The notes beneath the pieces are model-generated. The model saw only the letters and a program-made list of their open reading frames with translations, was not told the DNA's origin and did not search any database. From NCBI GenBank assembly GCA_963844405.1, contig CAWJNZ010000003.1, positions 1 through 64,000 on the forward strand: a stretch of 64,000 nt of DNA. Reading direction: 5' to 3'. The DNA comes from DASSUW01 sp963844405 (lineage in GTDB: Bacteria > Actinomycetota > Thermoleophilia > Solirubrobacterales > Solirubrobacteraceae). Both the position numbers and the translations under genes were made by a program. Below, piece after piece: positions 1-15,850 of this stretch; position 1 is the first letter of the stretch, and the number at the start of each line of letters is the position of its first letter.

Positions 1-3309
<3,309 letters not shown>

Positions 3310-3318
3310 GGAAGAACA

Positions 3319-7395
<4,077 letters not shown>

Positions 7396-7408
7396 CGGTT
7401 GACGGGCT

Positions 7409-7428
7409 CGCCGCCGTACGCGGCGGCG
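7409..7428 (+). terminator. Hairpin after rpoC
   Basis: Perfect 8-bp GC stem (CGCCGCCG / CGGCGGCG) with a TACG loop, 13 bp after the rpoC stop, followed by a second palindrome CCCCGCGGGG at 7431-7440 and a short T-containing stretch. The U-tract is poor, which is common in high-GC actinobacteria, so terminator function is likely but not certain. Confidence 0.55.
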
Positions 7429-7443
7429 GGCCCCGCGGGGTTG

Positions 7444-7471
7444 TTGACCGTCGCTATTCGACGGTTATCAG
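7444..7471 (+). promoter_or_regulatory. Putative promoter with spacer palindrome
   Basis: TTGACC (7444-7449), 16 bp, TATCAG (7466-7471), lying 72 bp upstream of the LVIVD-protein start. The spacer contains a perfect dyad ACCGTCG-CTATT-CGACGGT (7447-7465), placed where a repressor could block polymerase. Visual pattern only. Confidence 0.35.
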
Positions 7472-7543
7472 CCCCGCGGTCGATCCCGCTCCCCTCAATG
7501 CCGAAGTTCGCCAGTTTCACCCGGCGGCTTCGTTGCAGAACCC

Positions 7544-8848
7544 ATGCGCAGATCTGCTTGGCTCGCGGCCGCGGCAGCAGCGCTGGCGTTCGCCCCGGCC
7601 GCCTTCGCCCATCCCCTGCCCGAGCACGGGCAGCTCACCTTCGCCACGATGGACCCGCTCGCGGCTCCGCTCGGAATCGGCGAGAACGTGTCCTACGTCG
7701 GCGGCGACAACGGCTTCACCGGCGGCCATGTGGTCGTCGAGGGCGACCGTCTCTACCTCGGCTCCTACGGCCGCGGCATGCACATCTACGACGTCTCGGA
7801 CCCGGCCACGCCGCGGCGGATCGGCCAGTACGTCCCGGGCGGCGTGCGCGCCGACGCCCCGCCCGACGCGGCGGTCTTCGGCAAGCGCCAGATCGCGGTG
7901 CTGAACGGCACCCGCCGGACCTCGACTCACAGCGCCGTCCCCGGTGACGCGCGGACCGACCGCACCGAGTTCCTCGACGTGACCGATCCGGCGAGCCCGC
8001 GGGTGCTGTGGACGTTCGGCCCCGACCAGGTCGACGGCGAGTCGCACAACGGCGACATCGTCGACTCGCGGCGGACGTACTTCCCGTCCGGCGGTGTCGG
8101 CGAGCAGGGCCTGCGGATCTACGACCTGCGGCCGCTGCTCGGCAAGCGCCCGGCGGCGCCCCGCAACCTGTTCCGCGGCGACCCGGGGAAGCTGTGGGAG
8201 GCGTCGCCGTACCGCGGCGACGAGCCGGTCGGCGCGCCGTTCACGCACACGCATGACATCACGGTCTATCCCGAGCACCCCGTCGAGGGTCTCGGCACGC
8301 GCGACATCGCGCTGCTGGCCGAAGGCGGCAACTACACCGGCAACGGCGACACCGGCAGCGTCTTCGTCATCGACGTCACGAACCCGACCGCGCCGGTCGT
8401 CCTCAACCGCTGGCTGCACGAGCAGGGTGCGGGCCACCACCCGATCCGCTACCACCACGAGGCGCAGCTGCTCGACGGCGACCCGAGCGTCATGCTCGTG
8501 ACCGACGAGGACATGCACAACGGCTGCGGCAGCGCCGGCGGCGTGGTCGCGGTCCGGCTGACCCCGGATCTCCAGGGCGCGAGCGAGCTGTCGGAGTGGT
8601 TCATCCCGCTCGGCACGCCGGCCCCGGTCTGCTCCGTCCACGTCTTCTCGTCGGAGGGCAGCAAGGTCTACTTCGGCGCCTACAACGCGGGTTTGCAGGT
8701 GGTCGACTATGCCGACCCGGCCGCCCCGAAGCGCACCGCCCAGTACATCGCCGAGGGCGCGACCTCCTGGGGAGCCCAGATCCACGAGGGCTACGTCTAC
8801 GTCGGCGACATGACACGCGGGCTCGACGTCCTGCGCCCGGAGGGCTAG
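7544..8848 (+). CDS. Secreted LVIVD-repeat beta-propeller protein
   Basis: 434 residues with a clear Sec signal peptide (MRRSAWLAAAAAALAFAPAAFA, cleavage likely before HPLPE). The mature part has repeated segments such as GMHIYDVSDPATPRRIG and GLQVVDYADPAAPKRTAQY, typical of the LVIVD repeat found in bacterial extracellular beta-propeller-like proteins. No catalytic residues are recognised; such proteins are usually annotated as hypothetical surface or choice-of-anchor proteins. The gene stands alone after the rpoC hairpin, has its own putative promoter, and is followed by a long hairpin. The biological role is unknown. Confidence 0.8.
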   Translation: MRRSAWLAAAAAALAFAPAAFAHPLPEHGQLTFATMDPLAAPLGIGENVSYVGGDNGFTGGHVVVEGDRLYLGSYGRGMHIYDVSDPATPRRIGQYVPGGVRADAPPDAAVFGKRQIAVLNGTRRTSTHSAVPGDARTDRTEFLDVTDPASPRVLWTFGPDQVDGESHNGDIVDSRRTYFPSGGVGEQGLRIYDLRPLLGKRPAAPRNLFRGDPGKLWEASPYRGDEPVGAPFTHTHDITVYPEHPVEGLGTRDIALLAEGGNYTGNGDTGSVFVIDVTNPTAPVVLNRWLHEQGAGHHPIRYHHEAQLLDGDPSVMLVTDEDMHNGCGSAGGVVAVRLTPDLQGASELSEWFIPLGTPAPVCSVHVFSSEGSKVYFGAYNAGLQVVDYADPAAPKRTAQYIAEGATSWGAQIHEGYVYVGDMTRGLDVLRPEG

Positions 8849-8895
8849 CGCCCGCCGTTCGCCCGCCCCCGCAGCGCGCTGAGGCGCCATCTGAT

Positions 8896-8929
8896 CCCTG
8901 ATGTGGCTTGGGTTCGGGCCACATCGGGG
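8896..8929 (+). terminator. Hairpin after LVIVD gene
   Basis: Perfect stem GATGTGGC (8900-8907) / GCCACATC (8918-8925) with a 10-nt loop, extendable by C-G pairs on both sides, 47 bp after the stop codon. There is no long U-tract. It is a plausible terminator for the LVIVD gene. Confidence 0.4.
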
Positions 8930-8940
8930 AAACGGGGAGA

Positions 8941-8992
8941 GTCACCCGTAGAAAGGATCTTTGGGTGACGTTGAGAAACCGGTCGCTAGTCT
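8941..8992 (+). promoter_or_regulatory. Putative promoter plus dyad upstream of transporter
   Basis: -35-like GTGACG (8965-8970), 16-bp spacer, -10-like TAGTCT (8987-8992). The -35 overlaps the right arm of a perfect dyad GTCACCC (8941-8947) / GGGTGAC (8963-8969), with a smaller AAAG-GAT-CTTT dyad inside. This geometry would suit an operator. Confidence 0.35.
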
Positions 8993-9047
8993 GCCCCGCT
9001 TCGTCGTGGCTCAAGGGGGAGACCTGAGCGGACGATGACTGGAATGT

Positions 9048-9072
9048 GCCCGGCCGAGGGGGCCGGGCCTTT
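9048..9072 (+). terminator. Leader hairpin with short T run before transporter
   Basis: GCCCGGCC (9048-9055), loop GAGGG, GGCCGGGC (9061-9068), then CTTT. An 8-bp all-GC stem followed by Ts resembles an intrinsic terminator, yet it lies upstream of or across the start region of the transporter gene, so it may act as an attenuator. See the matching finding. Confidence 0.4.
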
Positions 9073-9074
9073 CA

Positions 9075-9965
9075 ATGGGGTTTGGAACAAACGTGACGCT
9101 GAACATCGGGATCCTGCTGGCGCTGGCATGCGCCGTCGCCACGCAGCTCGGCTTCCTCTACAAGCACCGGGGCGCGAACGCGGCTCCGGAGGTGGACATC
9201 CGCCACCCGCTGAAGACGGTCAAGTCCCTGTTCGCCTCCAAGTGGTTCGCCGTCGGCATGGGCGTCGCGCTCGGCGCCTGGCTGCTGCACGTCGCCGCGC
9301 TCGCCTTCGCGCCGCTGTCCGTCGTGCAGGCCGTGCTCTCGACCGGCGTCGTCATGCTCGCCGCGCTGGCCGACCGCCTGTTCGGCTTCGAGGTCGGCCG
9401 CCGCCAGTGGATCGGCGTGGCCATGACCGCCGTCGGCCTGGTCCTGCTCGTCGTCACGCTCCCGGCGCACTCCGGCGCCCACTCGAGCTACTCGCTCGCC
9501 GGCATGCTCGCCTTCGAGGGCGGGATGCTGGCCATCGGCGCCCTGCTCATCTGCGGCCCGCGCGTCGGCGCCCCCGAGCACCACCACGGGATCATGCTCG
9601 GCGCCGCCGCCGGCGTTCTGTTCGGCGTCTCCGACGTCGCCATCAAGGCGCTCACCGGCCTCGACGGCCCGCTGGCCATCCTCATCTCGCCCTGGCTCGG
9701 CTTCACGATCCTCGCCTCGGTCGTCGCCTTCTACGCCTCGGCCCGCTCGCTCCAGGACGGCGAGGCCGTGCCGGTCATCGCCGCCACCTCGACGGCCGCC
9801 AACGTCTCCTGCATCCTCGGCGGCATCCTCGTCTTCGGCGACCCGATGCCGTCCGACACGCTCGGCATCGCCATCCAGGCGCTCGCCTTCACGCTCGTCG
9901 TCGCCGCCGCCCTGCTGACGCCGCCGCCGTTGCGCGCGGCCGAGGCGAACGCGCAGCCCGCCTAA
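9075..9965 (+). CDS. DMT/EamA-like multispan transporter, NIPA-like
   Basis: Integral membrane protein of 296 residues with about nine hydrophobic segments spread over its whole length (for example GILLALACAVATQLGFLY and GVLFGVSDVAIKALTG). The architecture and the WLLHVAALAFAPLSVVQ segment resemble the drug/metabolite transporter superfamily, closest in feel to NIPA-type (Mg2+) members; the substrate cannot be read from sequence. The annotated ATG follows a strong hairpin without a spaced ribosome-binding site. A GTG at 9093 (protein starting MTLNIGILL) has GGAACAA just upstream and may be the true start. Confidence 0.75.
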   Translation: MGFGTNVTLNIGILLALACAVATQLGFLYKHRGANAAPEVDIRHPLKTVKSLFASKWFAVGMGVALGAWLLHVAALAFAPLSVVQAVLSTGVVMLAALADRLFGFEVGRRQWIGVAMTAVGLVLLVVTLPAHSGAHSSYSLAGMLAFEGGMLAIGALLICGPRVGAPEHHHGIMLGAAAGVLFGVSDVAIKALTGLDGPLAILISPWLGFTILASVVAFYASARSLQDGEAVPVIAATSTAANVSCILGGILVFGDPMPSDTLGIAIQALAFTLVVAAALLTPPPLRAAEANAQPA

Positions 9966-10029
9966 GCGCGGCTCCACATACGGCCCAGCACATCGCGCTT
10001 GTCGCCGAGCGGCTCAGGACGCTTGGCCC

Positions 10030-10785
10030 CTAGCTTTCGAGGATCGCGCGGACGACCTGCCCGGGGTCGTCCCACATCGGCACGTGCCCGCAGCCGCGCA
10101 GCGTCAGATGCTTCGCCTCCGGCAGGCGCCGGCGCGCCCTCGGCGCTTGGCGGGAGTAGATGAGCAGGCGGTCCTTCTCGCCCCAGGCGATCGTGGTCGG
10201 ACACGTCGGCACCGGCGCGCGCCAGACGTCGATCGCATCCCGCAGCTCCCAGAAGGCCGCCGCGCGGGCGTAGTTGCGCGACCACTCGGCGATGTCCTCC
10301 GGCGGGATGCGCCAGGGCCGGGCCGCCGCGTGCGAGGAGAGGGCCGTGCGTAGCACCGCGCTCCGGGAGATCGGCTCCGCGATCGGCGCCAGCACCCGCG
10401 ACATCCCTCGCGTGAGCGTGAGCAGCGCCCGCGCGTAGGTCCCCTCGCGACCGGACGCGAAGCCGACCGGCGAGAGCGCGCACACCGACTCAGCGCTCCC
10501 CGCGGCGCCCATCGCCAGCGCGACCGCGCCGCCGAGCGAGTTGCCGGCCACGTGCGGACGCTCGAGCCCGAGCGAGGCCGCGAACGCCGCGACGCAGTGC
10601 GCAAGGCCGTCGATCGTGTGCGGTCCCTGCGGGGAGTCGCCGAACCCGGGCAGGTCGATCGCCACCACCTCGCGCTCGCGCGCCAGCGCCCCCACCACCG
10701 GCCGCCAGACCACCTTGCCCATCCCGAGCCCGTGGAGCAGCAGCAGCGGTGGCCCGGATCCGGCCCGGTAGTGAGAGAGGTCCAT
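10030..10785 (-). CDS. Alpha/beta hydrolase
   Basis: 251-residue alpha/beta-hydrolase-fold protein. The oxyanion segment LLLLHGLGMGK is near residue 15, the nucleophile elbow is GNSLGG (Ser about residue 96), the acid lies in WGEKDR and the catalytic His in GCGHVPMWD. There is no signal peptide, so it is cytoplasmic. The substrate is unknown; relatives include MhpC/BphD-like and lipase-like hydrolases. It is transcribed divergently from the PucR-type regulator, with only about 50 bp between the start codons, so shared control is possible. Confidence 0.85.
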   Translation of the reverse strand: MDLSHYRAGSGPPLLLLHGLGMGKVVWRPVVGALAREREVVAIDLPGFGDSPQGPHTIDGLAHCVAAFAASLGLERPHVAGNSLGGAVALAMGAAGSAESVCALSPVGFASGREGTYARALLTLTRGMSRVLAPIAEPISRSAVLRTALSSHAAARPWRIPPEDIAEWSRNYARAAAFWELRDAIDVWRAPVPTCPTTIAWGEKDRLLIYSRQAPRARRRLPEAKHLTLRGCGHVPMWDDPGQVVRAILES

Positions 10786-10836
10786 ACCCGATAGCTTGTC
10801 CGAAACGGCGTATGACGATCGACGATCCGTAACACC

Positions 10837-12441
10837 ATGCTGGCCCTGCGCGATCTCCTGCGCGATCTGGATGTCCGGCTCGTGGCCGGCGAGGCCGGCG
10901 TCGACAGCGCGGTCCGCTGGGTCCACATCTCGGAGATCGTCGATCCCACGCCGTGGCTGTCCGGCGGCGAGCTGCTGCTCACGACCGGCCTCCAGCTCGA
11001 GCGCCCCGAGCTCCAGCGCGAGTACGTCGAGCGGCTCGCCCGCCACGGCCTCTCGGGGCTCGGGTTCGGCACCGGCTTCACCCACATGGCCATGCCCGAG
11101 CCGATGGTCGAGGCGGCCGAGGAGCTCGGCTTCCCGCTGTTCGAGGTGCCGTACGAGGTGCCGTTCATCGCCGTCACCGAGAAGGCCTTCACGCACCTCG
11201 TCAACGAGCACTACGCCGTCCTCCAGCGCGCGCTCTCCGCGCACGAGCGGCTCGAGCGGATCATCCTCTCCGAGCGCGGGCTCGACGGCGTGGCCGGCGC
11301 GCTGGCCTCGCTGATCGGCGGCCCGGCGATCATCTTCGACGCGCGCGGCGAGGTGCTCGCGCGCCGCGCCGGCGGCACCCCGCTGCGCGACGCCGCGGTC
11401 GCAGCGCTGGCCGAGGAGCTGCGCGAGCGCGCCCTCGCCGGCGGCCGGCGCGGCTACGCGCCGGGCGGCGAGCTCGCCGGGCGGGCGCTGGCGCTGCCGG
11501 TCCCGCGCACGCCCCAGGAGCGCCCCGCGGCCGCCGACGGGCCGGCGCCCCAGGCCTGGCTCGTGGCCGCGAAGGACGGCGGCGCGCTGACCGAGTTCGA
11601 CCGCCTCACGCTCCACCAGGCCGTGACGATCGTCGCGCTCGAGCTGCTGCGCCGGCGCGTGGCCGACGACACCGAGCGCCGGCTCGCCGGCGACGTCCTC
11701 ACCGCGATGGTCTCCGGCGACCTCCACGGCGCCGACCTCGCCCGCCGGCTCGAGCCGTTCGGCCTGCGCGAGCGGGCCGCCGCGCTCGTCCTCGCCCCGC
11801 CGCGCTCGCTCAAGGCCGCGACCGAGGACGCGCTCGCCCGCGCGCTCAGGGACGAGGCGCCGGCCGGTCTGGCCGCCGGCACCGGCCGCTTCTCGTGCGC
11901 CCTGGTCGGCCCGGCGCGCGGCACCAGCGACGAGGAGCTGTTCGCCCTGGCCGAGCGCATGCGCGCGCGGGTCGCGGTCGAGGTCGGCGCCGAGCTGGGC
12001 GCCGGCGCGGGCCGCATCGTGCCGGTCGGCGACCTGCGCCGGGCCTTCCACGAGGCGCGCTGCGCGCTCGAGGCGCGGGCGCTCGACGCCAACGGCGCCG
12101 CCCCCGGGCTGGCCACCTACCGCGACCTCGGCTCCTTCCAGCTGCTGCTCTCGCTCCAGGACGACGAGGCGCTGCGCATGTTCTGCGACTCGATCCTCGA
12201 CCCGATCGAGGAGGGCGAGGGCGCGTACGGCGGCGAGCTCATGCGCTCGCTCGAGGCCTTCATCGAGTGCAACGGCCAGTGGGAGCGCGCCGCGCGCCAG
12301 TTGTACTGTCACCGCCACACCTTGCGCTACCGGATCCGGCGGGTAGAGGAGCTCACCGGCCGCTCGCTGGACTCCGCGCGCGATCGGATCGATTTCTGGC
12401 TGGCCCTTCGCGGGCGCGAACTTACGAAAGGAACCGCGTGA
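10837..12441 (+). CDS. PucR-family transcriptional activator (AdeR-like)
   Basis: 534 residues. The N-terminal PucR ligand-sensing domain (about residues 5-125, containing WVHISEIVDPTPWLSGGELL) is followed by a degenerate GGDEF-like middle region and a C-terminal helix-turn-helix of the HTH_30 type (RQLYCHRHTLRYRIRRVEEL). Its stop overlaps the GTG start of alanine dehydrogenase by four bases, the same pairing as AdeR-Ald in Bacillus, where AdeR activates ald. It is therefore likely an alanine-responsive activator of the downstream gene; the effector is inferred. Confidence 0.85.
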   Translation: MLALRDLLRDLDVRLVAGEAGVDSAVRWVHISEIVDPTPWLSGGELLLTTGLQLERPELQREYVERLARHGLSGLGFGTGFTHMAMPEPMVEAAEELGFPLFEVPYEVPFIAVTEKAFTHLVNEHYAVLQRALSAHERLERIILSERGLDGVAGALASLIGGPAIIFDARGEVLARRAGGTPLRDAAVAALAEELRERALAGGRRGYAPGGELAGRALALPVPRTPQERPAAADGPAPQAWLVAAKDGGALTEFDRLTLHQAVTIVALELLRRRVADDTERRLAGDVLTAMVSGDLHGADLARRLEPFGLRERAAALVLAPPRSLKAATEDALARALRDEAPAGLAAGTGRFSCALVGPARGTSDEELFALAERMRARVAVEVGAELGAGAGRIVPVGDLRRAFHEARCALEARALDANGAAPGLATYRDLGSFQLLLSLQDDEALRMFCDSILDPIEEGEGAYGGELMRSLEAFIECNGQWERAARQLYCHRHTLRYRIRRVEELTGRSLDSARDRIDFWLALRGRELTKGTA

Positions 12442-13562
12442 TCGTTGGCGTCCCCACCGAGATCAAGACCGACGAGTACCGAGTCGCGCTCACGCCGTCG
12501 GGCGTCCGCGAGCTCGTCGAGCGCGACCACGAGGTCGTGGTCCAGGCCGGCGCCGGCGAGGGGTCCGCGATCTCGGACGAGGACTACAGCTCGCAGGGGG
12601 CCCGCATCCTCCCCGACGCCGACGCGGTGTTCGGCGAGGCCGACATGATCGTCAAGGTCAAGGAGCCGCAGCCGGAGGAGGTGCAGAAGCTCGAGCCCCG
12701 CCACCTGCTCTTCACGTACCTGCACCTGGCGCCGGACCCCGACCTGACCCGCGGGCTCGTGGAGTCGGGGGCGACCGCGGTCGCCTACGAGACGGTCGAG
12801 GACACGCGCGGGCGGCTCCCGCTGCTCGCCCCGATGAGCGAGGTGGCGGGCAAGATCGCCACCCAGGCGGGTGCCTTCATGCTCGAGAAGCCGCTCGGCG
12901 GCCGCGGCATCCTGCTCGGCGGCGTGCCCGGCGTGGCGGCCGCCAAGGTGATGATCATCGGCGGCGGCGTGGTCGGCATGAACGCGGCGTTCATCGCGCT
13001 CGGCATGGAGGCCACGGTCTACGTCTTCGACCGCAACATCGACCGCCTGCGCGAGCTCGACATCGCCTTCGGCGGCCGCGCCGACACCTGCTACGCGTCG
13101 ACACTCGACATCGAGAAGATGCTGCCCGAGGCCGACCTGGTGATCGGCGCCGTGCTCGTGCACGGGGCGAAGGCGCCGTACGTGGTGCGGCGCGACCAGC
13201 TCAAGCTGATGAAGCGCAACGCCGTGCTCGTCGACGTCTCGATCGACCAGGGCGGCTGCTTCGAGACCTCGCGGCCGACCACCCACAGCGATCCGACCTA
13301 CGAGGTCGACGGCGTCACCCACTACTGCGTGGCGAACATGCCGGGCGCCGTGCCGATCACCTCCACCTACGCGCTGACCAACGCGACCCTGCCCTACGTG
13401 CTCCAGCTGGCCGACGCCGGGCCGGAGCGCGCGGCGCAGGAGAACCCCGGGCTGGCGAAGGGCTTCAACGTCGTGGCGGGCAAGGTGACCTACCAGCCGG
13501 TCGCCGAGGCGACCGGCCAGGCGTACGTGGAGCTCTCGGACGCCCTCGGAGCCACGGCTTAG
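12438..13562 (+). CDS. ald: Alanine dehydrogenase
   Basis: 374 residues, the usual length for NAD-dependent L-alanine dehydrogenase (alanine + NAD+ to pyruvate + NH4+ + NADH). It starts with IVGVPTEIKTDEYRVALTP. The substrate-binding Lys in VKVKEPQ, the catalytic His in YLHLAPD and the nucleotide-binding GGGVVGMNA motif (residue about 175) are all present. The GTG start overlaps the regulator's stop (GTGA), giving translational coupling. Cytoplasmic; probably supplies nitrogen and pyruvate from alanine. Confidence 0.95.
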   Translation: MIVGVPTEIKTDEYRVALTPSGVRELVERDHEVVVQAGAGEGSAISDEDYSSQGARILPDADAVFGEADMIVKVKEPQPEEVQKLEPRHLLFTYLHLAPDPDLTRGLVESGATAVAYETVEDTRGRLPLLAPMSEVAGKIATQAGAFMLEKPLGGRGILLGGVPGVAAAKVMIIGGGVVGMNAAFIALGMEATVYVFDRNIDRLRELDIAFGGRADTCYASTLDIEKMLPEADLVIGAVLVHGAKAPYVVRRDQLKLMKRNAVLVDVSIDQGGCFETSRPTTHSDPTYEVDGVTHYCVANMPGAVPITSTYALTNATLPYVLQLADAGPERAAQENPGLAKGFNVVAGKVTYQPVAEATGQAYVELSDALGATA

Positions 13563-13585
13563 CCACTGCTACCCTTTCGCGCCGT

Positions 13586-13981
13586 ATGCCCACGACTTCC
13601 CAGCTGGTCCGCAAGGGCCGGAACCCGAAGACGAAGAAGCTGGCCACGCCGGGCCTGAAGTCCGGCAAGGGCCGCAAGAAGAAGGTGGCCGCCCCGCAGC
13701 GGCGCGGCGTGTGCACGCGCGTGTACACCACCACGCCGAAGAAGCCGAACTCGGCGCTGCGCAAGGTCGCCCGCGTCCGTCTGACGAACCAGATGGAAGT
13801 CACGACGTACATCCCCGGCGAGGGCCACAACCTGCAGGAGCACTCCGTGGTGCTCGTGCGCGGCGGCCGCGTCAAGGATCTCCCGGGCGTGCGCTACAAG
13901 GTCATCCGCGGCACGCTGGACGCCGCCGGGGTCTCGGACCGCAAGAAGGCGCGGTCCCAGTACGGCGTGAAGGCGAAGTAA
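13586..13981 (+). CDS. rpsL: 30S ribosomal protein S12 (uS12)
   Basis: 131 residues with the conserved decoding-site block CTRVYTTTPKKPNSALRK and the GGRVKDLPGVRYK loop; the lysines that are sites of streptomycin resistance are wild-type. It has a short basic insertion (LKSGKGRKKKVAAPQ) relative to the E. coli protein. A TACCCT hexamer (13570-13575) ends 10 bp before the ATG, suggesting a very short leader. Its stop overlaps the rpsG start (TAATG). Confidence 0.97.
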   Translation: MPTTSQLVRKGRNPKTKKLATPGLKSGKGRKKKVAAPQRRGVCTRVYTTTPKKPNSALRKVARVRLTNQMEVTTYIPGEGHNLQEHSVVLVRGGRVKDLPGVRYKVIRGTLDAAGVSDRKKARSQYGVKAK

Positions 13982-14451
13982 TGCCTCGCCGCGCCGCCGC
14001 CACCAAGCGTCCGGTCGACCCGGATCCCGTCCACCGCTCCAAGCTCGTCTCGCAGGTGATCAATCGCGTGATGCTGGACGGCAAGAAGTCCAAGGCCGAG
14101 CGCATCGTCTACGACGCGCTGGCGATCCTGTCCGAGCGCACGGGCAAGGACCCGGTCGAGGCGCTGGAGATCTCGATCAAGGCGCTCACGCCGGTGCTCG
14201 AGGTCAAGTCCCGCCGCGTCGGCGGCGCGACCTACCAGGTGCCCGTCGAGGTGCCGCCCACGCGCGCGCGCACCCTCGCCGTCCGCTGGCTCGTCGAGTT
14301 CGCCCGCAACCGGCGCGAGAAGTCGATGGCCCAGCGGCTCGCCAACGAGCTGCTCGACGCCCAGTCGCAGCAGGGCGCCGCGTACAAGCGCAAGGACGAC
14401 GTGTTCCGCATGGCGCAGGCCAACAAGGCCTTTGCGCACTATCGCTGGTAG
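13981..14451 (+). CDS. rpsG: 30S ribosomal protein S7 (uS7)
   Basis: 156 residues, standard length, nucleating assembly of the 30S head. It begins PRRAAATKRPVDPDPVHRSK and contains the conserved GGATYQVPVEV segment and the C-terminal helix ending AFAHYRW. The ATG overlaps the rpsL stop. Unusually, fusA does not follow directly: about 1.6 kb with two unrelated genes intervene. Confidence 0.97.
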   Translation: MPRRAAATKRPVDPDPVHRSKLVSQVINRVMLDGKKSKAERIVYDALAILSERTGKDPVEALEISIKALTPVLEVKSRRVGGATYQVPVEVPPTRARTLAVRWLVEFARNRREKSMAQRLANELLDAQSQQGAAYKRKDDVFRMAQANKAFAHYRW

Positions 14452-14481
14452 CGATCCCGTCGGCGGGGTAGTAGTCCCGCG

Positions 14482-15429
14482 ATGAGGGCGATCGCGGTCA
14501 GCGAGTGGGGCGGGCGGGACAAGCTCGAGCTGATCGAGCACGACGTCCCGCCGACCGCTCCTGACGGCGTCCTGGTGCGGGTCAAGGCGGCGGGGGTCAA
14601 CCCCGTCGACTTCAAGATCCGCGGCGGCTACATGGCGCAGAAGCTGCCGTTCCACTTCCCCGTCATCCTCGGCTGGGACGTCGCCGGGGTGGTCGAGGAG
14701 GTCGGGGCGGCGGTGACCTGGTTCCGGCCGGGCGACGACGTCTACGGCTACATCCGCCGCCACCACCTGCAGTACGGGACCTACGCCGAGTACGCGACGG
14801 CGCCGGAGGGCTTCTTCGCCCACATGCCGCCCGAGCTCTCGTTCGAAGAGGCGGCGGCGCTACCGCTCTCGGCCCTCACCGCCCACCAGGCGCTCGAGGC
14901 GCTGGGCCTGCGCGGCGGCGAGTCGCTGTTCCTCGGCGGCGGCGCCGGCGGCGTCGGCCACGTCGCCACCCAGCTCGCGGTCGCCCGCGGCGCGCGCGTG
15001 ATCGCCACCGCCTCCGAGCGCAACCACGACTTCCTGCGCGGGCTGGGGGCCGAGCCGCTCGACTACGACGCCGACAACCTCCCCGCGCGCGTGCGCGACC
15101 TGCTGGCCGACTCCGGCGCCGACGCCGCCATGGACCTGTTCGGCGGCGACGCCCGCGAACAGGCCTTCGCCGCCCTGCGTCCCGGCGGCCGGCTCGTCTC
15201 GGTCGCCCAGCCGCCGCCGAAGCCGCGCGAGGGCCACCACGAGGTCAGCTACATCTTCGTGCGCCCGAGCGGCTACGACCTCGGCGAGCACATCACGCCG
15301 CTGGTCGCCGAGGGCAGCCTGCGACCGCACGTCGAGGCCACGTACCCGCTCGAGCGCGCCGCCGAGGCGCACGAGCGGATCGAGGAGGGTCACGTGCGCG
15401 GCAAGCTGGTCCTCACCGTCGACGGCTGA
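14482..15429 (+). CDS. NADPH:quinone oxidoreductase-like MDR protein
   Basis: 315-residue medium-chain dehydrogenase/reductase without the structural zinc cysteines. The N-terminal GroES-like domain contains GVNPVDFKIRGG and the Rossmann domain contains GGGAGGVGHVATQLAVARGA near residue 152, both typical of quinone oxidoreductase (Qor)/zeta-crystallin proteins. Likely a cytosolic NADPH-dependent reductase of quinones or enals. It lies 30 bp after rpsG and may be co-transcribed with rpsLG; a TAGTCC hexamer (14472-14477) just before the ATG could be its own -10. Its 3' end overlaps the opposing membrane-protein gene by 40 bp. Confidence 0.88.
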   Translation: MRAIAVSEWGGRDKLELIEHDVPPTAPDGVLVRVKAAGVNPVDFKIRGGYMAQKLPFHFPVILGWDVAGVVEEVGAAVTWFRPGDDVYGYIRRHHLQYGTYAEYATAPEGFFAHMPPELSFEEAAALPLSALTAHQALEALGLRGGESLFLGGGAGGVGHVATQLAVARGARVIATASERNHDFLRGLGAEPLDYDADNLPARVRDLLADSGADAAMDLFGGDAREQAFAALRPGGRLVSVAQPPPKPREGHHEVSYIFVRPSGYDLGEHITPLVAEGSLRPHVEATYPLERAAEAHERIEEGHVRGKLVLTVDG

Positions 15430-15839
15430 CCGAGCAGGAGCGTCGCCACGGCGCCGATCAGCGCGAGCGCGGCGCCGAGCGACTCGAGGTAGAAGCCGAC
15501 CGCCGGCCGCGCCTCAGCGAGGTCGTAGGTCCGCCCGATCAGGCCGGTGTCGTCGAGCACCGGCAGGTCGACGAGCAGGACGATCGCGCACGCTGCCGCC
15601 GAGAGCACCACCAGCGCCACGGCGGCCGGCCGCGCGCCGCGCACGACGGCGCCGTACGAGAACACGAGGATGGCCACGCCGATGATGCCCAGCGCGTAGC
15701 CGTGCAAGCCGCCTCCCGTCTCCGTCCCGCCCGGCGGGACGACGGTCACGGCGCGGATCTCGCGCACCGTCACGAACTCCGCCACGATCAGCAGCAGGGC
15801 GCCCGCCACGAGCGGCACGAGGGGTGCGGAGCGGGGCAC
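15390..15839 (-). CDS. Small four-helix membrane protein, unknown function
   Basis: 149 residues with four hydrophobic segments: LVPLVAGALLLIVAEF, YALGIIGVAILVFSYGAVV, AVALVVLSAAACAIVLLV and ALALIGAVATLLL. No known family was recognised by eye. It faces qor (40-bp tail-to-tail overlap) and is divergent from the fusA leader. The hydrophobic pattern argues that it is real and not an antisense shadow. Confidence 0.6.
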   Translation of the reverse strand: MPRSAPLVPLVAGALLLIVAEFVTVREIRAVTVVPPGGTETGGGLHGYALGIIGVAILVFSYGAVVRGARPAAVALVVLSAAACAIVLLVDLPVLDDTGLIGRTYDLAEARPAVGFYLESLGAALALIGAVATLLLGQPSTVRTSLPRT

Positions 15840-15850
15840 GAGGCGGATGC

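Noticed and set aside
8941..9074. Known riboswitch classes (guanidine-I, M-box, yybP-ykoY, c-di-AMP) for the transporter leader
   Set aside because: None of the conserved loop sequences I know for these classes are present; only the general layout is riboswitch-like.
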